A DNA stretch of 9,346 nt from CALZJC01 sp041574955 (GTDB lineage: Bacteria; Acidobacteriota; Thermoanaerobaculia; Multivoradales; JAHEKO01). A model generated the notes under the pieces. That model had not been told where the DNA came from, ran no database searches, and saw nothing but the letters and a program-made list of their open reading frames with translations. A program made the position numbers and the translations under genes. The stretch covers positions 1 through 9,346 of the forward strand of contig JBFGNS010000161.1 of the NCBI GenBank assembly GCA_041574955.1, written 5' to 3'. Shown piece by piece: positions 1 through 5,538 of the stretch (position 1 is its first letter; every line of letters begins with the position of its first letter).

Positions 1-536
1 ACGCCAGGCTGATGGACGGCGGGCGGCTGAAGTGGAAGCAGGAGGGGCGTGAGATGACGCGCGACAAGCCGCAGTTCGCGGCCACCGACTACCCGGTGCC
101 GGAGCGCAACGATCCGCCGATCCGGGCGCTGCGCGTCGACGTCGGGCGCCACATCGACTCCGGGCGGCCGCTGGTCGACGTGCGCAGTCCCGAGGAGTTC
201 ACCGGCGAGCGGCTGCACATGCCCGACTACCCCAACGAGGGCGCGCTGCGCGGCGGTCACATTCCGGGCGCGCGCAACGTTCCCTGGAGCCGCGCGGTCA
301 ACACCGACGGCAGCTTCAAGACCGCCGACGAGCTGCGCGCGATCTACGAGCAGGAGCAGGGCCTGTCGCCGGACGACGACGTCATCGCCTACTGCCGGAT
401 CGGGGAGCGCAGCAGCCACACCTGGTTCGTGCTCACCCGGCTGCTCGGTTACCCGCAGGTGCGCAACTACGACGGCAGCTGGACCGAGTGGGGGAACCTG
501 GTGGGCGTGCCGGTGGAGAAGGGCGAGGTCGATTGA
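1..536 (+). CDS. Thiosulfate/3-mercaptopyruvate sulfurtransferase, C-terminal part (5' truncated by window)
   Basis: The reading frame is already open at base 3 (Ala-Arg-Leu-Met-Asp-Gly-Gly), so the start lies upstream of the window and the ATG at 12 is internal. About 178 residues are present, against roughly 280 for full two-domain rhodaneses. What remains is the end of the inactive first domain (the DGGRLKW segment) and the whole catalytic second rhodanese domain: LVDVRSPEEF, then GHIPGARNVPWSRA, then the active-site loop YCRIGERSSHTWFVL with its catalytic Cys codon at 393-395, and the closing NYDGSWTEWGNLVG. The CRIGERS loop is that of the mycobacterial CysA/SseA group. Known family role: cytosolic transfer of sulfane sulfur through a Cys persulfide to an acceptor. 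The donor (thiosulfate or mercaptopyruvate) cannot be decided here. The stop overlaps the start of sufE, which suggests co-transcription and a sulfur-trafficking role. Family call is firm; substrate is not. Confidence 0.93.
   Translation, partial: ARLMDGGRLKWKQEGREMTRDKPQFAATDYPVPERNDPPIRALRVDVGRHIDSGRPLVDVRSPEEFTGERLHMPDYPNEGALRGGHIPGARNVPWSRAVNTDGSFKTADELRAIYEQEQGLSPDDDVIAYCRIGERSSHTWFVLTRLLGYPQVRNYDGSWTEWGNLVGVPVEKGEVD
515..528 (+). promoter_or_regulatory. Purine-rich ribosome binding site for sufE
   Basis: GGAGAAGGGCGAGG ends four bases before the TTG at 533. It supports translation starting at this TTG, which overlaps the stop codon of the upstream sulfurtransferase, rather than at an ATG at 488 that would overlap it by about 50 bases. 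Confidence 0.55.
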
Positions 537-1021
537 AGGAAGCGGCGGCCGGCCTCCCCGAGCGGCTGACCGAGCTGCTCGACACGCTGCGGCTGATCGA
601 CGACCGAAGTGCGCGCATCGAGCTGCTGATCGGCATCGCCGACCGCTACCGGGGGGTGCCCGAGCGGATCGCGCGGCGGCCCTACCCGCGCGAGCGTCTG
701 GTGCCCAACTGCGAGTCCGAGGCGTACTTTTTCGCCGAGCCGCTGGCCGGGGACGACCGGTTTCGCATCCACTTCGCGATCGAGAACCCGCAAGGCATCT
801 CGGCCCGCGCCATGGCGGTGATCCTGGACGAGTCGTGCTCCGCGCAGCCGCTCGAGAAGCTGGCCGCGCTGTCCACCGAGCTGCCGCTCGAGATCTTCGG
901 CAACGAGCTGTCGATGGGCAAGTCGATGGGCCTCGCCGGGATGGTCGGGATGGTGCGGGCGGTGGCGCGCCAGCGGCTCCGCCACGCCCCACCGCCAGAC
1001 GATCACGCACTAACAAGCTGA
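533..1021 (+). CDS. sufE: SufE-family cysteine desulfurase activator
   Basis: A 162-residue cytosolic protein read from TTG at 533, whose bases overlap the sulfurtransferase stop (TTGA). An in-frame ATG at 488 is possible but would add a Gly/Arg-rich N-terminus with no family counterpart. The fold-diagnostic part runs from LLDTLRLIDDRSARIELLIGIA (helical N-terminus) through RLVPNCESEAYFF, where Cys60 (codon 710-712) sits at the position of the conserved SufE persulfide-accepting cysteine, to the C-terminal helix around MGLAGMVGMVRAV, which matches the family's closing MI.RIR-type helix. Known role: SufE takes a persulfide from the SufS desulfurase and passes it to the SufBCD scaffold for Fe-S cluster assembly. 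No sufS or sufBCD is visible, so a partner elsewhere is inferred. Pairing with a sulfurtransferase recalls the actinobacterial sseA-sufE arrangement. The last 12 or so residues are an unconserved tail. Confidence 0.9.
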   Translation: MKEAAAGLPERLTELLDTLRLIDDRSARIELLIGIADRYRGVPERIARRPYPRERLVPNCESEAYFFAEPLAGDDRFRIHFAIENPQGISARAMAVILDESCSAQPLEKLAALSTELPLEIFGNELSMGKSMGLAGMVGMVRAVARQRLRHAPPPDDHALTS

Positions 1022-1048
1022 TGACTAACGGCGTTTGCGCACGGCTTC

Positions 1049-1057
1049 GACTACAGT
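1049..1057 (+). promoter_or_regulatory. Candidate -10 box (GACTACAGT), first of three similar boxes
   Basis: TACAGT at 1052-1057 fits the TANNNT -10 pattern and is AT-rich against its surroundings. Close relatives lie upstream of the sigma gene (2036) and at murJ (2820). No good -35 is found at 16-18 bp; TTGCGC at 1035 is only 11 bases away. A second option, TAGATC at 1067-1072, lies just downstream. Confidence 0.3.
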
Positions 1058-1194
1058 ACCGGCGACTAGATCGGGATGGGGTCCAGAGTTGGAGGGCTCG
1101 CGAGATCCGCAGTCTCCCTGGGAGGGGGTGCCGGAGCACCGGACCGGGGTGGAGCGTCCGTCGGGGTCGCGCGGCAGAAGGGGGTGCGCGCGGC

Positions 1195-1214
1195 CCGGCG
1201 GCGTCTGCCGCCGG
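1195..1214. other. Perfect 8-bp inverted repeat with GTCT loop
   Basis: CCGGCGGC pairs exactly with GCCGCCGG around a four-base GTCT loop. It has no following T-run, so it is not a standard intrinsic terminator. Its place about 75 bases before the regulator start would let it act as a structured leader element, but in such GC-rich DNA a stem like this can arise by chance. Confidence 0.4.
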
Positions 1215-1276
1215 AGCCCGGCCGGTGGCGGGCGAAGCCGGCCGCGGCGCCGCGCCGAGTCGCTGACGGTCGGGGC

Positions 1277-1283
1277 GGGGAGG
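1277..1283 (+). promoter_or_regulatory. Ribosome binding site fixing a TTG start
   Basis: GGGGAGG with a 7-base spacer precedes TTG at 1291. This is the best site in the region and decides the start of the response regulator; no ATG or GTG lies closer to its conserved N-terminus. Confidence 0.65.
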
Positions 1284-1290
1284 TCGTCGG

Positions 1291-2013
1291 TTGACCCCCG
1301 GCTCACGGCGGCCGCGGGTCCTGATCGTCGAGGACGAAGCCTCGGTGAGCGGGGTGGTCGCCGGTCTGCTCGAGCGGCACGGCATGAGCTGCACCGTGCA
1401 CGCCGATGCGGCCGGCGGGTTGGCCGCCGCCAGCTCGCAGCTGCCGGACCTGATCCTGCTCGACGTTCACCTGCCCGACGACAGCGGCTTCAGGCTGTGC
1501 AGCCGGCTGCGGCGAGCCGGAGCGACGGTACCGATCATCTTCCTGACCGCCCGCGACAGGCCCGAGGAGGTGGTGCGTGGATTCGAAGCCGGAGCCGACG
1601 ACTACGTCACCAAGCCGTTCAACCCGGAGGAGCTGCTGGCCCGCGTGCGCGCGGTGCTGCGACGGACGCTCGAGCCGGCGTCGGGTGTGCTCCGCTCCGG
1701 GCCGCTCGAGGTCGATGCGGCGTCGCGGCGTGTGAGCTGGCAGCGTGGCGAGATCGCGCTGACCCGCACCGAGTTCGACCTCCTCGAGCTGCTGGTGCGG
1801 CGAGGCGGTGCCACCGTCAGGCGCAGCGAGTTCCTGGCCGACCTCTGGCAGGGCGTCTACGTCACGCCGCGCACGGTGGATACCCACATCGGCGCCCTGC
1901 GCCGCAAGCTGCGGTCGGCCTCGGGCCGCGATCTGATCGCCTCGGTGCGTGGAGTGGGATACCGCTGGGACGGCGAGCCCGTTACCGGCGGCGGCGGGGC
2001 AGCGGATTCTTGA
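1291..2013 (+). CDS. OmpR/PhoB-family response regulator
   Basis: A 240-residue two-component regulator starting at TTG. Receiver domain, residues about 8-122: VLIVEDE gives the acidic pocket (Glu14, Asp15), Asp58 in LLDVHLP is the phosphoacceptor, Thr86 in FLTARDR and Lys108 in DDYVTKPF are the conserved switch residues. All are intact, so phosphorylation control is likely. DNA-binding domain, about 135-226: a winged helix with LTRTEFDLLELLV, recognition helix region PRTVDTHIGALRRKL and the closing SVRGVGYRW, which is typical Trans_reg_C. Length is normal for the family. The tail (residues 231-240) is Gly/Ala-rich. No histidine kinase is adjacent; the next gene is a sigma factor about 100 bases away in the same direction, so the regulator is orphan within this window. 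Target genes and stimulus cannot be inferred. Family assignment is very secure. Confidence 0.97.
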   Translation: MTPGSRRPRVLIVEDEASVSGVVAGLLERHGMSCTVHADAAGGLAAASSQLPDLILLDVHLPDDSGFRLCSRLRRAGATVPIIFLTARDRPEEVVRGFEAGADDYVTKPFNPEELLARVRAVLRRTLEPASGVLRSGPLEVDAASRRVSWQRGEIALTRTEFDLLELLVRRGGATVRRSEFLADLWQGVYVTPRTVDTHIGALRRKLRSASGRDLIASVRGVGYRWDGEPVTGGGGAADS

Positions 2014-2035
2014 CCGAATCTTGCCGAACTCGGCG

Positions 2036-2044
2036 GGCTACTGT
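2036..2044 (+). promoter_or_regulatory. Candidate -10 box (GGCTACTGT) upstream of the sigma gene
   Basis: TACTGT at 2039-2044 matches TANNNT and resembles the boxes at 1049 and 2820. TTGACC at 2010 is a good -35 hexamer but lies 23 bases away, too far for a usual spacer. The gap between the regulator and sigma genes (2014-2113) otherwise holds nothing coding. Confidence 0.3.
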
Positions 2045-2058
2045 GCGGCCGCGCCGGC

Positions 2059-2064
2059 TAGACT
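2059..2064 (+). promoter_or_regulatory. Candidate -10 hexamer TAGACT for the sigma gene
   Basis: TAGACT is close to the -10 consensus and would place a transcript start near 2071, giving a leader of about 43 bases before the sigma ATG at 2114. No clear -35 at 16-18 bp. It competes with the box at 2036; only one need be used. Confidence 0.35.
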
Positions 2065-2097
2065 TCGGCTGGGTTGGTCGCATGGGGAGAGGTGTAC

Positions 2098-2105
2098 AGG
2101 GGGAG
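2098..2105 (+). promoter_or_regulatory. Ribosome binding site for the sigma factor
   Basis: AGGGGGAG with an 8-base spacer to ATG 2114. It picks ATG 2114 over an in-frame ATG at 1949 that lies inside the regulator gene. Confidence 0.65.
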
Positions 2106-2113
2106 CGTCGTCG

Positions 2114-2728
2114 ATGAACGCCAAGCCGCGTGACGAGCGGCGGGCCGCTTCCGGCGACGCCGACGGCGGCCCGGCACCCGGTTGGCACGACCGGCAGCTG
2201 GTGGCACGGTGCCTGCGTGGCGACGAGCGCGCCTGGAACGCGCTGGTCGACAAGTACAGCCGGCTGGTCTATGCGGTGATCCTGCGCTACGGCATCGACG
2301 TCGACGATGCCGCCGATCTGTTCCAGAACGTCTGGCTGGCGGTGCATTCGGACCTCGAGAAGCTGCGCAAGCTCGACTCGCTCCGCTCCTGGCTGATCAC
2401 CGTGACCCGCCGGCGCTGCTACCACTGGCGCAAGGGCCAGCGCCGCCGTGAGTCGGTCATCCTGTCGTCCGACGAGGATCCACCCGAGATGGCGGTCGAC
2501 CCGGTCGAGCTCGCCGACATCGAGATGGACCAGCGGGTGCGCGAGTCGGTCTTCAGGCTGCCGTCGCGCTGCCAGGAGATGATTCGCATGCTGTTCTTCG
2601 CCGATCCGCCGAAGCCGTACCGCGAGGTCGCCCGCAGCCTGGGGCTCGCCGTCGGCTCGATCGGCTTCATCCGGGGCCGCTGTCTGCGCAAGCTGCAGCG
2701 GATCATGGAGAGCAGCGGGCTGGTCTGA
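2114..2728 (+). CDS. ECF-like RNA polymerase sigma factor (sigma-70 family)
   Basis: A 204-residue protein with the two-domain layout of extracytoplasmic-function sigma factors. After a charged, Gly-rich N-terminus (about 25 residues), sigma region 2 spans about 28-110: DRQLVARCLRGDERAWNALV, then the DADDLFQNVWL-like core-binding segment seen here as VDDAADLFQNVWLAV, then LRSWLITVTRRRCYHWRK, the aromatic/basic -10 recognition part. An acidic linker (SSDEDPPE, about 118-135) follows. Region 4 spans about 142-198 with LPSRCQEMIRMLFF and a helix-turn-helix at YREVARSLGLAVGSIGFIRGRCLRKLQ. The GSIG.IRGRCL form of region 4 is one I associate with sigma factors of acidobacterial and planctomycete type. 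No anti-sigma factor is next to it; the upstream neighbour is a response regulator, so control may be through that regulator or at the level of transcription. Promoters recognised are unknown. Confidence 0.92.
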   Translation: MNAKPRDERRAASGDADGGPAPGWHDRQLVARCLRGDERAWNALVDKYSRLVYAVILRYGIDVDDAADLFQNVWLAVHSDLEKLRKLDSLRSWLITVTRRRCYHWRKGQRRRESVILSSDEDPPEMAVDPVELADIEMDQRVRESVFRLPSRCQEMIRMLFFADPPKPYREVARSLGLAVGSIGFIRGRCLRKLQRIMESSGLV

Positions 2729-2823
2729 GGCCGGGACCGGCGCGGTCGCGCGGCGGGTCGGCGAGGCGCGGGGCCGCAGCCGGCCGACACGAGCCGCGGT
2801 GGCGGAAGCGCGGCGAATGGACT
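2729..2823 (+). other. Intergenic segment between the sigma gene and murJ with short hairpins
   Basis: Two small perfect stems lie here: GACCG-GCG-CGGTC at 2735-2747, just after the sigma stop, and GGCCG-CAGC-CGGCC at 2772-2785. Neither is followed by a T-run. The first could weaken read-through from the sigma gene, but this is not a supported terminator. Confidence 0.3.
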
Positions 2824-2828
2824 ATGGT
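2820..2828 (+). promoter_or_regulatory. Candidate -10 box (GACTATGGT) at the murJ start
   Basis: TATGGT at 2823-2828 matches TANNNT, resembles the boxes at 1049 and 2036, and is followed by the same CCGGCG as the first. It overlaps the ATG at 2824. If it is a real -10, transcripts begin near 2835 and murJ must start downstream, at TTG 2842 or GTG 2845. Confidence 0.3.
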
Positions 2829-4521
2829 CCGGCGCGGGCCCTTGGTGAGCGCGACCGCTTCCGACTCGAGACCGTCCGCCGCCGGCCGCGTGGCGGGCGG
2901 CATCCTGATCAGCCGGCTGCTCGGGCTGGTGCGCGAGGCCAGCCTGGCGGCGTTCTTTGGCGCCGGACCGCACGTCGACGTGTTTCGCACCGCGCTGCGC
3001 GGTCCCGGCGTGCTGCAGAACCTGCTCGGTGAGCAGAGCCTGTCGGCGTCGTTCATCCCGATCTACTCGCGGCTGCTGGGCGAGGGCCGGCGAGAGGAGG
3101 CGGGGCGCTTCGCCGGCGCCATCTTCGGCCTGCTGCTGGCGGCGGCCGGCGGGCTGACCCTGGTCGGGGTGCTGCTGGCCGAGCCGCTGGTGGCGGTGCT
3201 GTCGGCGGGCTACCTGGCCGACGCGCCGCGGGTGGCGGCCGGTGAGGCGACGGTCGACCGCTTCCCGCTGGCGGTGTCGGCGGTGCGCATCGTCTTTCCG
3301 ATGTCGGGACTGCTGGTGCTGTCGGCCTGGAGCCTGGGCGTGCTCAACAGCCACCGGCGGTTCTTTCTGCCGTACTTCGCTCCCGCGGTATGGAACAGCG
3401 CCATCATCGCCACCCTGTGGGTGGTCGGTAGCGGGCTGACCCCCACTGCGGGCTCGGCGGCGCGCGACCGGCTGCTGATCGCGGCGTGTGTCGGCGCGCT
3501 GGCCGGCGGGGCGCTCCAGTTCCTGGTCCAGCTACCCCTCGTGGCGCGGCTGCTGACCGGGTTCCGGCTCTCCCTTTCGACCCGGGTGGTGGGGGTGAGG
3601 GAGGCGCTGCGCAGCTTCACGCCGCTGCTCGCCGGCCGCGGCGCGGTGCAGCTGTCGGGCTACCTGGACCAGCTGCTGGCGTCGTTTCTCGCCGCCGGCG
3701 CCCAGTCGGCGCTCGGCTGGGCCCAGCTGCCCTACCTGTTGCCGATCAGCCTGTTCGCGCTGTCGGTGGCGGCCGCCGAGCTGCCCGATCTGTCGCGCCA
3801 GGCCGGTGGCGAGCGCTCTGCCGTCGCGCGGCGGCTGGAGCGGGCGCTGCGCCAGTCGCTCTACCCGATCGTGGCCGCAACGGTGGCCTATCTCGGTCTC
3901 GGCTACCTGGTGGTGGCGGTGCTCTACCGCCGGGGCCAGTTCGGCGCCGACGACCACCTGCTGGTGACCCTGGTGCTGGCGGCCTACGCGGTGGGTCTGC
4001 CCGCCTCCGCCTGCTCGCGGCTGTTCGTCAACCTGTTCTACGCCACCGGCGAGACGGGGGTACCGGCGCGCATCGCGGTGCAGCGCGTCCTGCTGTCGGC
4101 GCTGGTGGGTGGCGGCCTGATGCTGTGGCTCGACCGCTTCCCGGCCGCGCTGGGCGCGACTGCGGGTGGAGGGGGCGGCTTGCGGCTGGGAGCCGTGGGG
4201 CTGGCGATAGCCTCCGCGCTGGCCGCCTGGTACGAGCTGTGGCGCCTGGGCCGCGCGGTGCGGCAGCGGCTGCCCGATCTGGTGGCGCCGGTGGGCTACG
4301 CGCTGGGGCTGGCGGCGGCGGCGCTGGCCGCAGCGGCGGGGGCGGCCGCCATCTGGCGGCTCTCGCCGCTGCCGCTGGTGGTCACGGCGGTTGCGGCGCT
4401 GGCGGCCTACGGGCTGCTCTATCTGGCAATCACCCGCCTGGCCGGCATCTCGCAGGCGGGGCGCTGGCTCGGTCGCGCCAAGCTGCCGAGGCACGGCGAC
4501 GACCCCGAGGAGGACGTGTGA
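2824..4521 (+). CDS. murJ: Lipid II flippase MurJ (MviN family)
   Basis: An inner-membrane protein of 565 residues from ATG 2824 (558 from GTG 2845; no clear ribosome binding site decides between them). E. coli MurJ is about 511 long. Alternating hydrophobic segments along the whole length fit the 14-helix MOP-type transporter. The signature N-terminus is clear: SRLLGLVREASLAAFFGAG (Arg31 and Arg37 matching E. coli Arg18 and Arg24), Asp52 (E. coli Asp39), then LLGEQSLSASFIPIY with Glu70. SLGVLNSHRRFFLPYFAPAVWN is typical of the divergent subtype. Known role: flips lipid II to the periplasmic face for peptidoglycan synthesis. Odd points by eye alignment: the position of E. coli Arg52 is Gln65, and the Arg270 region (YADRL) reads WAQLP. 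The C-terminal quarter is an Ala/Leu-rich membrane region with a Gly-rich loop (GATAGGGGGLRLG). The stop overlaps the rpiB start by one base (TGATGA context), so the two are coupled. Confidence 0.93.
   Translation: MVRRGPLVSATASDSRPSAAGRVAGGILISRLLGLVREASLAAFFGAGPHVDVFRTALRGPGVLQNLLGEQSLSASFIPIYSRLLGEGRREEAGRFAGAIFGLLLAAAGGLTLVGVLLAEPLVAVLSAGYLADAPRVAAGEATVDRFPLAVSAVRIVFPMSGLLVLSAWSLGVLNSHRRFFLPYFAPAVWNSAIIATLWVVGSGLTPTAGSAARDRLLIAACVGALAGGALQFLVQLPLVARLLTGFRLSLSTRVVGVREALRSFTPLLAGRGAVQLSGYLDQLLASFLAAGAQSALGWAQLPYLLPISLFALSVAAAELPDLSRQAGGERSAVARRLERALRQSLYPIVAATVAYLGLGYLVVAVLYRRGQFGADDHLLVTLVLAAYAVGLPASACSRLFVNLFYATGETGVPARIAVQRVLLSALVGGGLMLWLDRFPAALGATAGGGGGLRLGAVGLAIASALAAWYELWRLGRAVRQRLPDLVAPVGYALGLAAAALAAAAGAAAIWRLSPLPLVVTAVAALAAYGLLYLAITRLAGISQAGRWLGRAKLPRHGDDPEEDV
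4507..4513 (+). promoter_or_regulatory. Ribosome binding site for rpiB inside the murJ end
   Basis: GAGGAGG with a 7-base spacer to ATG 4521 lies in the last murJ codons (Glu-Glu). It fixes the rpiB start at the ATG that shares its A with the murJ stop. Confidence 0.75.
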
Positions 4522-4955
4522 TGAGAGTTGCCCTGGCGGCCGATCACGCCGGCTACCGCTACAAGCAGGAGATCAAGCGCCACCTGGAGGGCCGCGGCAT
4601 CGAGGTGGTGGACTGCGGCACGCACTCCGAGGAGTCGGTCGACTACCCGCCGCTGATGGCCGAGGCGGCGCGTGCGGTGGTGGCCGGTGACTGCCAGCGC
4701 GGCATCGTGCTGGGGGGCTCGGGCAACGGCGAGGCGATGGCGGCAAACCGCTTCCGCGGCGTGCGCTGCGCGCTGTGCTGGAGCGTCGAATCGGCGCGGC
4801 TGGCACGGCAGCACAACGACGCCAACATGATCTCCTTCGGCCAGCGCCTGCTGCCGCTCGAGCTGGTGCTCGAGATGGTGGACACCTGGCTGGACACGCC
4901 GTTCGAGGGCGGACGCCACATGCGGCGGATCGCGCTGCTGGATCAGCTAGAGTAG
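4521..4955 (+). CDS. rpiB: Ribose-5-phosphate isomerase B (RpiB/LacAB family), Cys-less type
   Basis: A complete cytosolic protein of 144 residues, the usual length. It interconverts ribose 5-phosphate and ribulose 5-phosphate in the non-oxidative pentose phosphate pathway. Visible motifs: N-terminal MRVALAADHAGYRYK (Asp8, His9 in the phosphate/substrate site), VDYPPLMAEAARAV, the anion-hole loop GIVLGGSGNGEAMAANR, and the RQHNDANMISFGQR segment with His98. E. coli RpiB uses a cysteine in ICGTG as the base. Here that position is Gly (LGGSGNG), and Glu71 follows the loop, as in the Mycobacterium tuberculosis enzyme where the equivalent Glu75 is reported to be the base. So this is probably an active enzyme of the mycobacterial type, though related aldose isomerases cannot be excluded. 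The start shares one base with the murJ stop and a DUF4126 gene follows after four bases, so it sits mid-operon. Confidence 0.94.
   Translation: MRVALAADHAGYRYKQEIKRHLEGRGIEVVDCGTHSEESVDYPPLMAEAARAVVAGDCQRGIVLGGSGNGEAMAANRFRGVRCALCWSVESARLARQHNDANMISFGQRLLPLELVLEMVDTWLDTPFEGGRHMRRIALLDQLE
4948..4953 (+). promoter_or_regulatory. Possible -10 box (TAGAGT) placing the start codon at +1
   Basis: TAGAGT overlaps the rpiB stop and has exactly six bases between it and ATG 4960, which would make the DUF4126 mRNA leaderless. No good -35 is visible. The same spacing pattern recurs at 5712 and 7940. It may instead be chance in a co-transcribed gene. Confidence 0.3.
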
Positions 4956-4959
4956 CGGC

Positions 4960-5538
4960 ATGGAGCCGCTGCTCAGCGTGGGGCTCGGCCTCGGTCTGGC
5001 GGCCGCCTGCGGTTTCCGCGTGTTCGTGCCGCTGTTGCTGCTCAACCTGGCGGCGCGCGCCGGCTACGTGACGCTCGGCGGCAGCTTCGAGTGGATCGGC
5101 TCGACGCCGGCGCTGGTCACGCTGGCGGTGGCGACGGCGCTCGAGATCGGCGCCTACTACGTGCCGTGGCTCGACAACCTGCTCGACAGCGTGGCCAGCC
5201 CGGCGGCGGTGGTCGCCGGCATCGTCGTCACCGCCTCGGTGGTGACCGGTATCGACCCGTACCTCAAGTGGACCCTGGCGGTGATCGCCGGCGGCGGCGT
5301 CGCCGGCGCTGTCCAGGCCGTGACGGTCGGCACGCGCGGCGCCTCGTCGGTCGCCACCGCCGGGTTCGGCAACGCGCTGGTGGCGACCGGAGAGCTGGCC
5401 GGCTCGCTGCTGATGTCGCTGCTGGCGGTGGCGCTGCCGGTGCTCGCGGGACTGCTTGCGGTGGTGCTGCTGGTGGTCGCCGGGCGGCGGCTGGCGCGGC
5501 GCCGGGCGGCGACGGTCCCGGCCGCCGGCGCTGGCTAG
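4960..5538 (+). CDS. DUF4126 family integral membrane protein
   Basis: A 192-residue, strongly hydrophobic protein of unknown function. Predicted membrane segments by eye: about 4-30, 50-68, 80-98, 101-123 and 145-176, followed by a basic stop-transfer tail (RRLARRR) and a short Ala/Pro end. Features that point to DUF4126: the N-terminal AACGFRVFVPLLLLNLAA, the loop LEIGAYYVPWLDNLLD between helices two and three, and KWTLAVIAGGGVAGAVQ. The family is widespread in Gram-negative bacteria and has no established biochemical role that I know. There is no signal peptide separate from the first helix. It begins four bases after rpiB with no strong ribosome binding site; expression may come from translational coupling or from the leaderless-type box at 4948. 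Its neighbours (murJ, rpiB) do not reveal its job. I am confident of the family, and offer no function. Confidence 0.85.
   Translation: MEPLLSVGLGLGLAAACGFRVFVPLLLLNLAARAGYVTLGGSFEWIGSTPALVTLAVATALEIGAYYVPWLDNLLDSVASPAAVVAGIVVTASVVTGIDPYLKWTLAVIAGGGVAGAVQAVTVGTRGASSVATAGFGNALVATGELAGSLLMSLLAVALPVLAGLLAVVLLVVAGRRLARRRAATVPAAGAG

Larger units (their letters stand above)
1022..1290 (+). other. Intergenic leader upstream of the response regulator, no convincing gene
   Basis: These 269 bases carry no recognisable coding region. A 72-codon frame from ATG 1076 to TGA 1294 overlaps the regulator start, but its first third has many A/T-ending codons and no family resemblance, so I do not call it. The segment opens with promoter-like boxes (GACTACAGT at 1049; TAGATC at 1067), and continues as G-rich sequence with two perfect hairpins: GGTGC-CGGA-GCACC at 1127-1140 and an 8-bp stem at 1195-1214. 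It ends in a strong ribosome binding site. If transcription starts near 1064, the regulator mRNA would have a leader of about 230 bases. It does not match SRP RNA, RNase P RNA, tmRNA or any riboswitch I know by sight. Confidence 0.5.

Noticed and set aside
1195..1214. Intrinsic terminator in the regulator leader
   Set aside because: The 8-bp stem is good, but no T-run follows and it sits just before a gene in the same direction.
1022..1290. SRP RNA, RNase P RNA, tmRNA or a known riboswitch in the longest gap
   Set aside because: None of the conserved core sequences of these RNAs is visible on either strand.
1076..1294. A 72-codon frame from ATG 1076 ending on the regulator start codon
   Set aside because: Its early codons often end in A or T, unlike genuine genes here, it lacks a ribosome binding site and has no recognisable homology; kept only as a remark on the leader.
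1949..2113. Earlier ATG at 1949 for the sigma factor
   Set aside because: It lies inside the response regulator and adds an unconserved N-terminus, whereas ATG 2114 has a strong ribosome binding site at the right distance.
1035..2117. A 360-codon + strand frame across the leader and the response regulator
   Set aside because: It is Arg/Pro-rich without domains and overlaps the well-supported regulator in another phase.
2735..2785. Intrinsic terminator after the sigma gene
   Set aside because: Two 5-bp stems exist but neither has a T-run, and stems this short are common by chance at this GC content.
3486..4520. Long + strand frame overlapping murJ in another phase
   Set aside because: The Gly/Ala/Arg-rich translation has no motifs until rpiB begins at 4521; murJ in the other phase has clear membrane segments and signature motifs.
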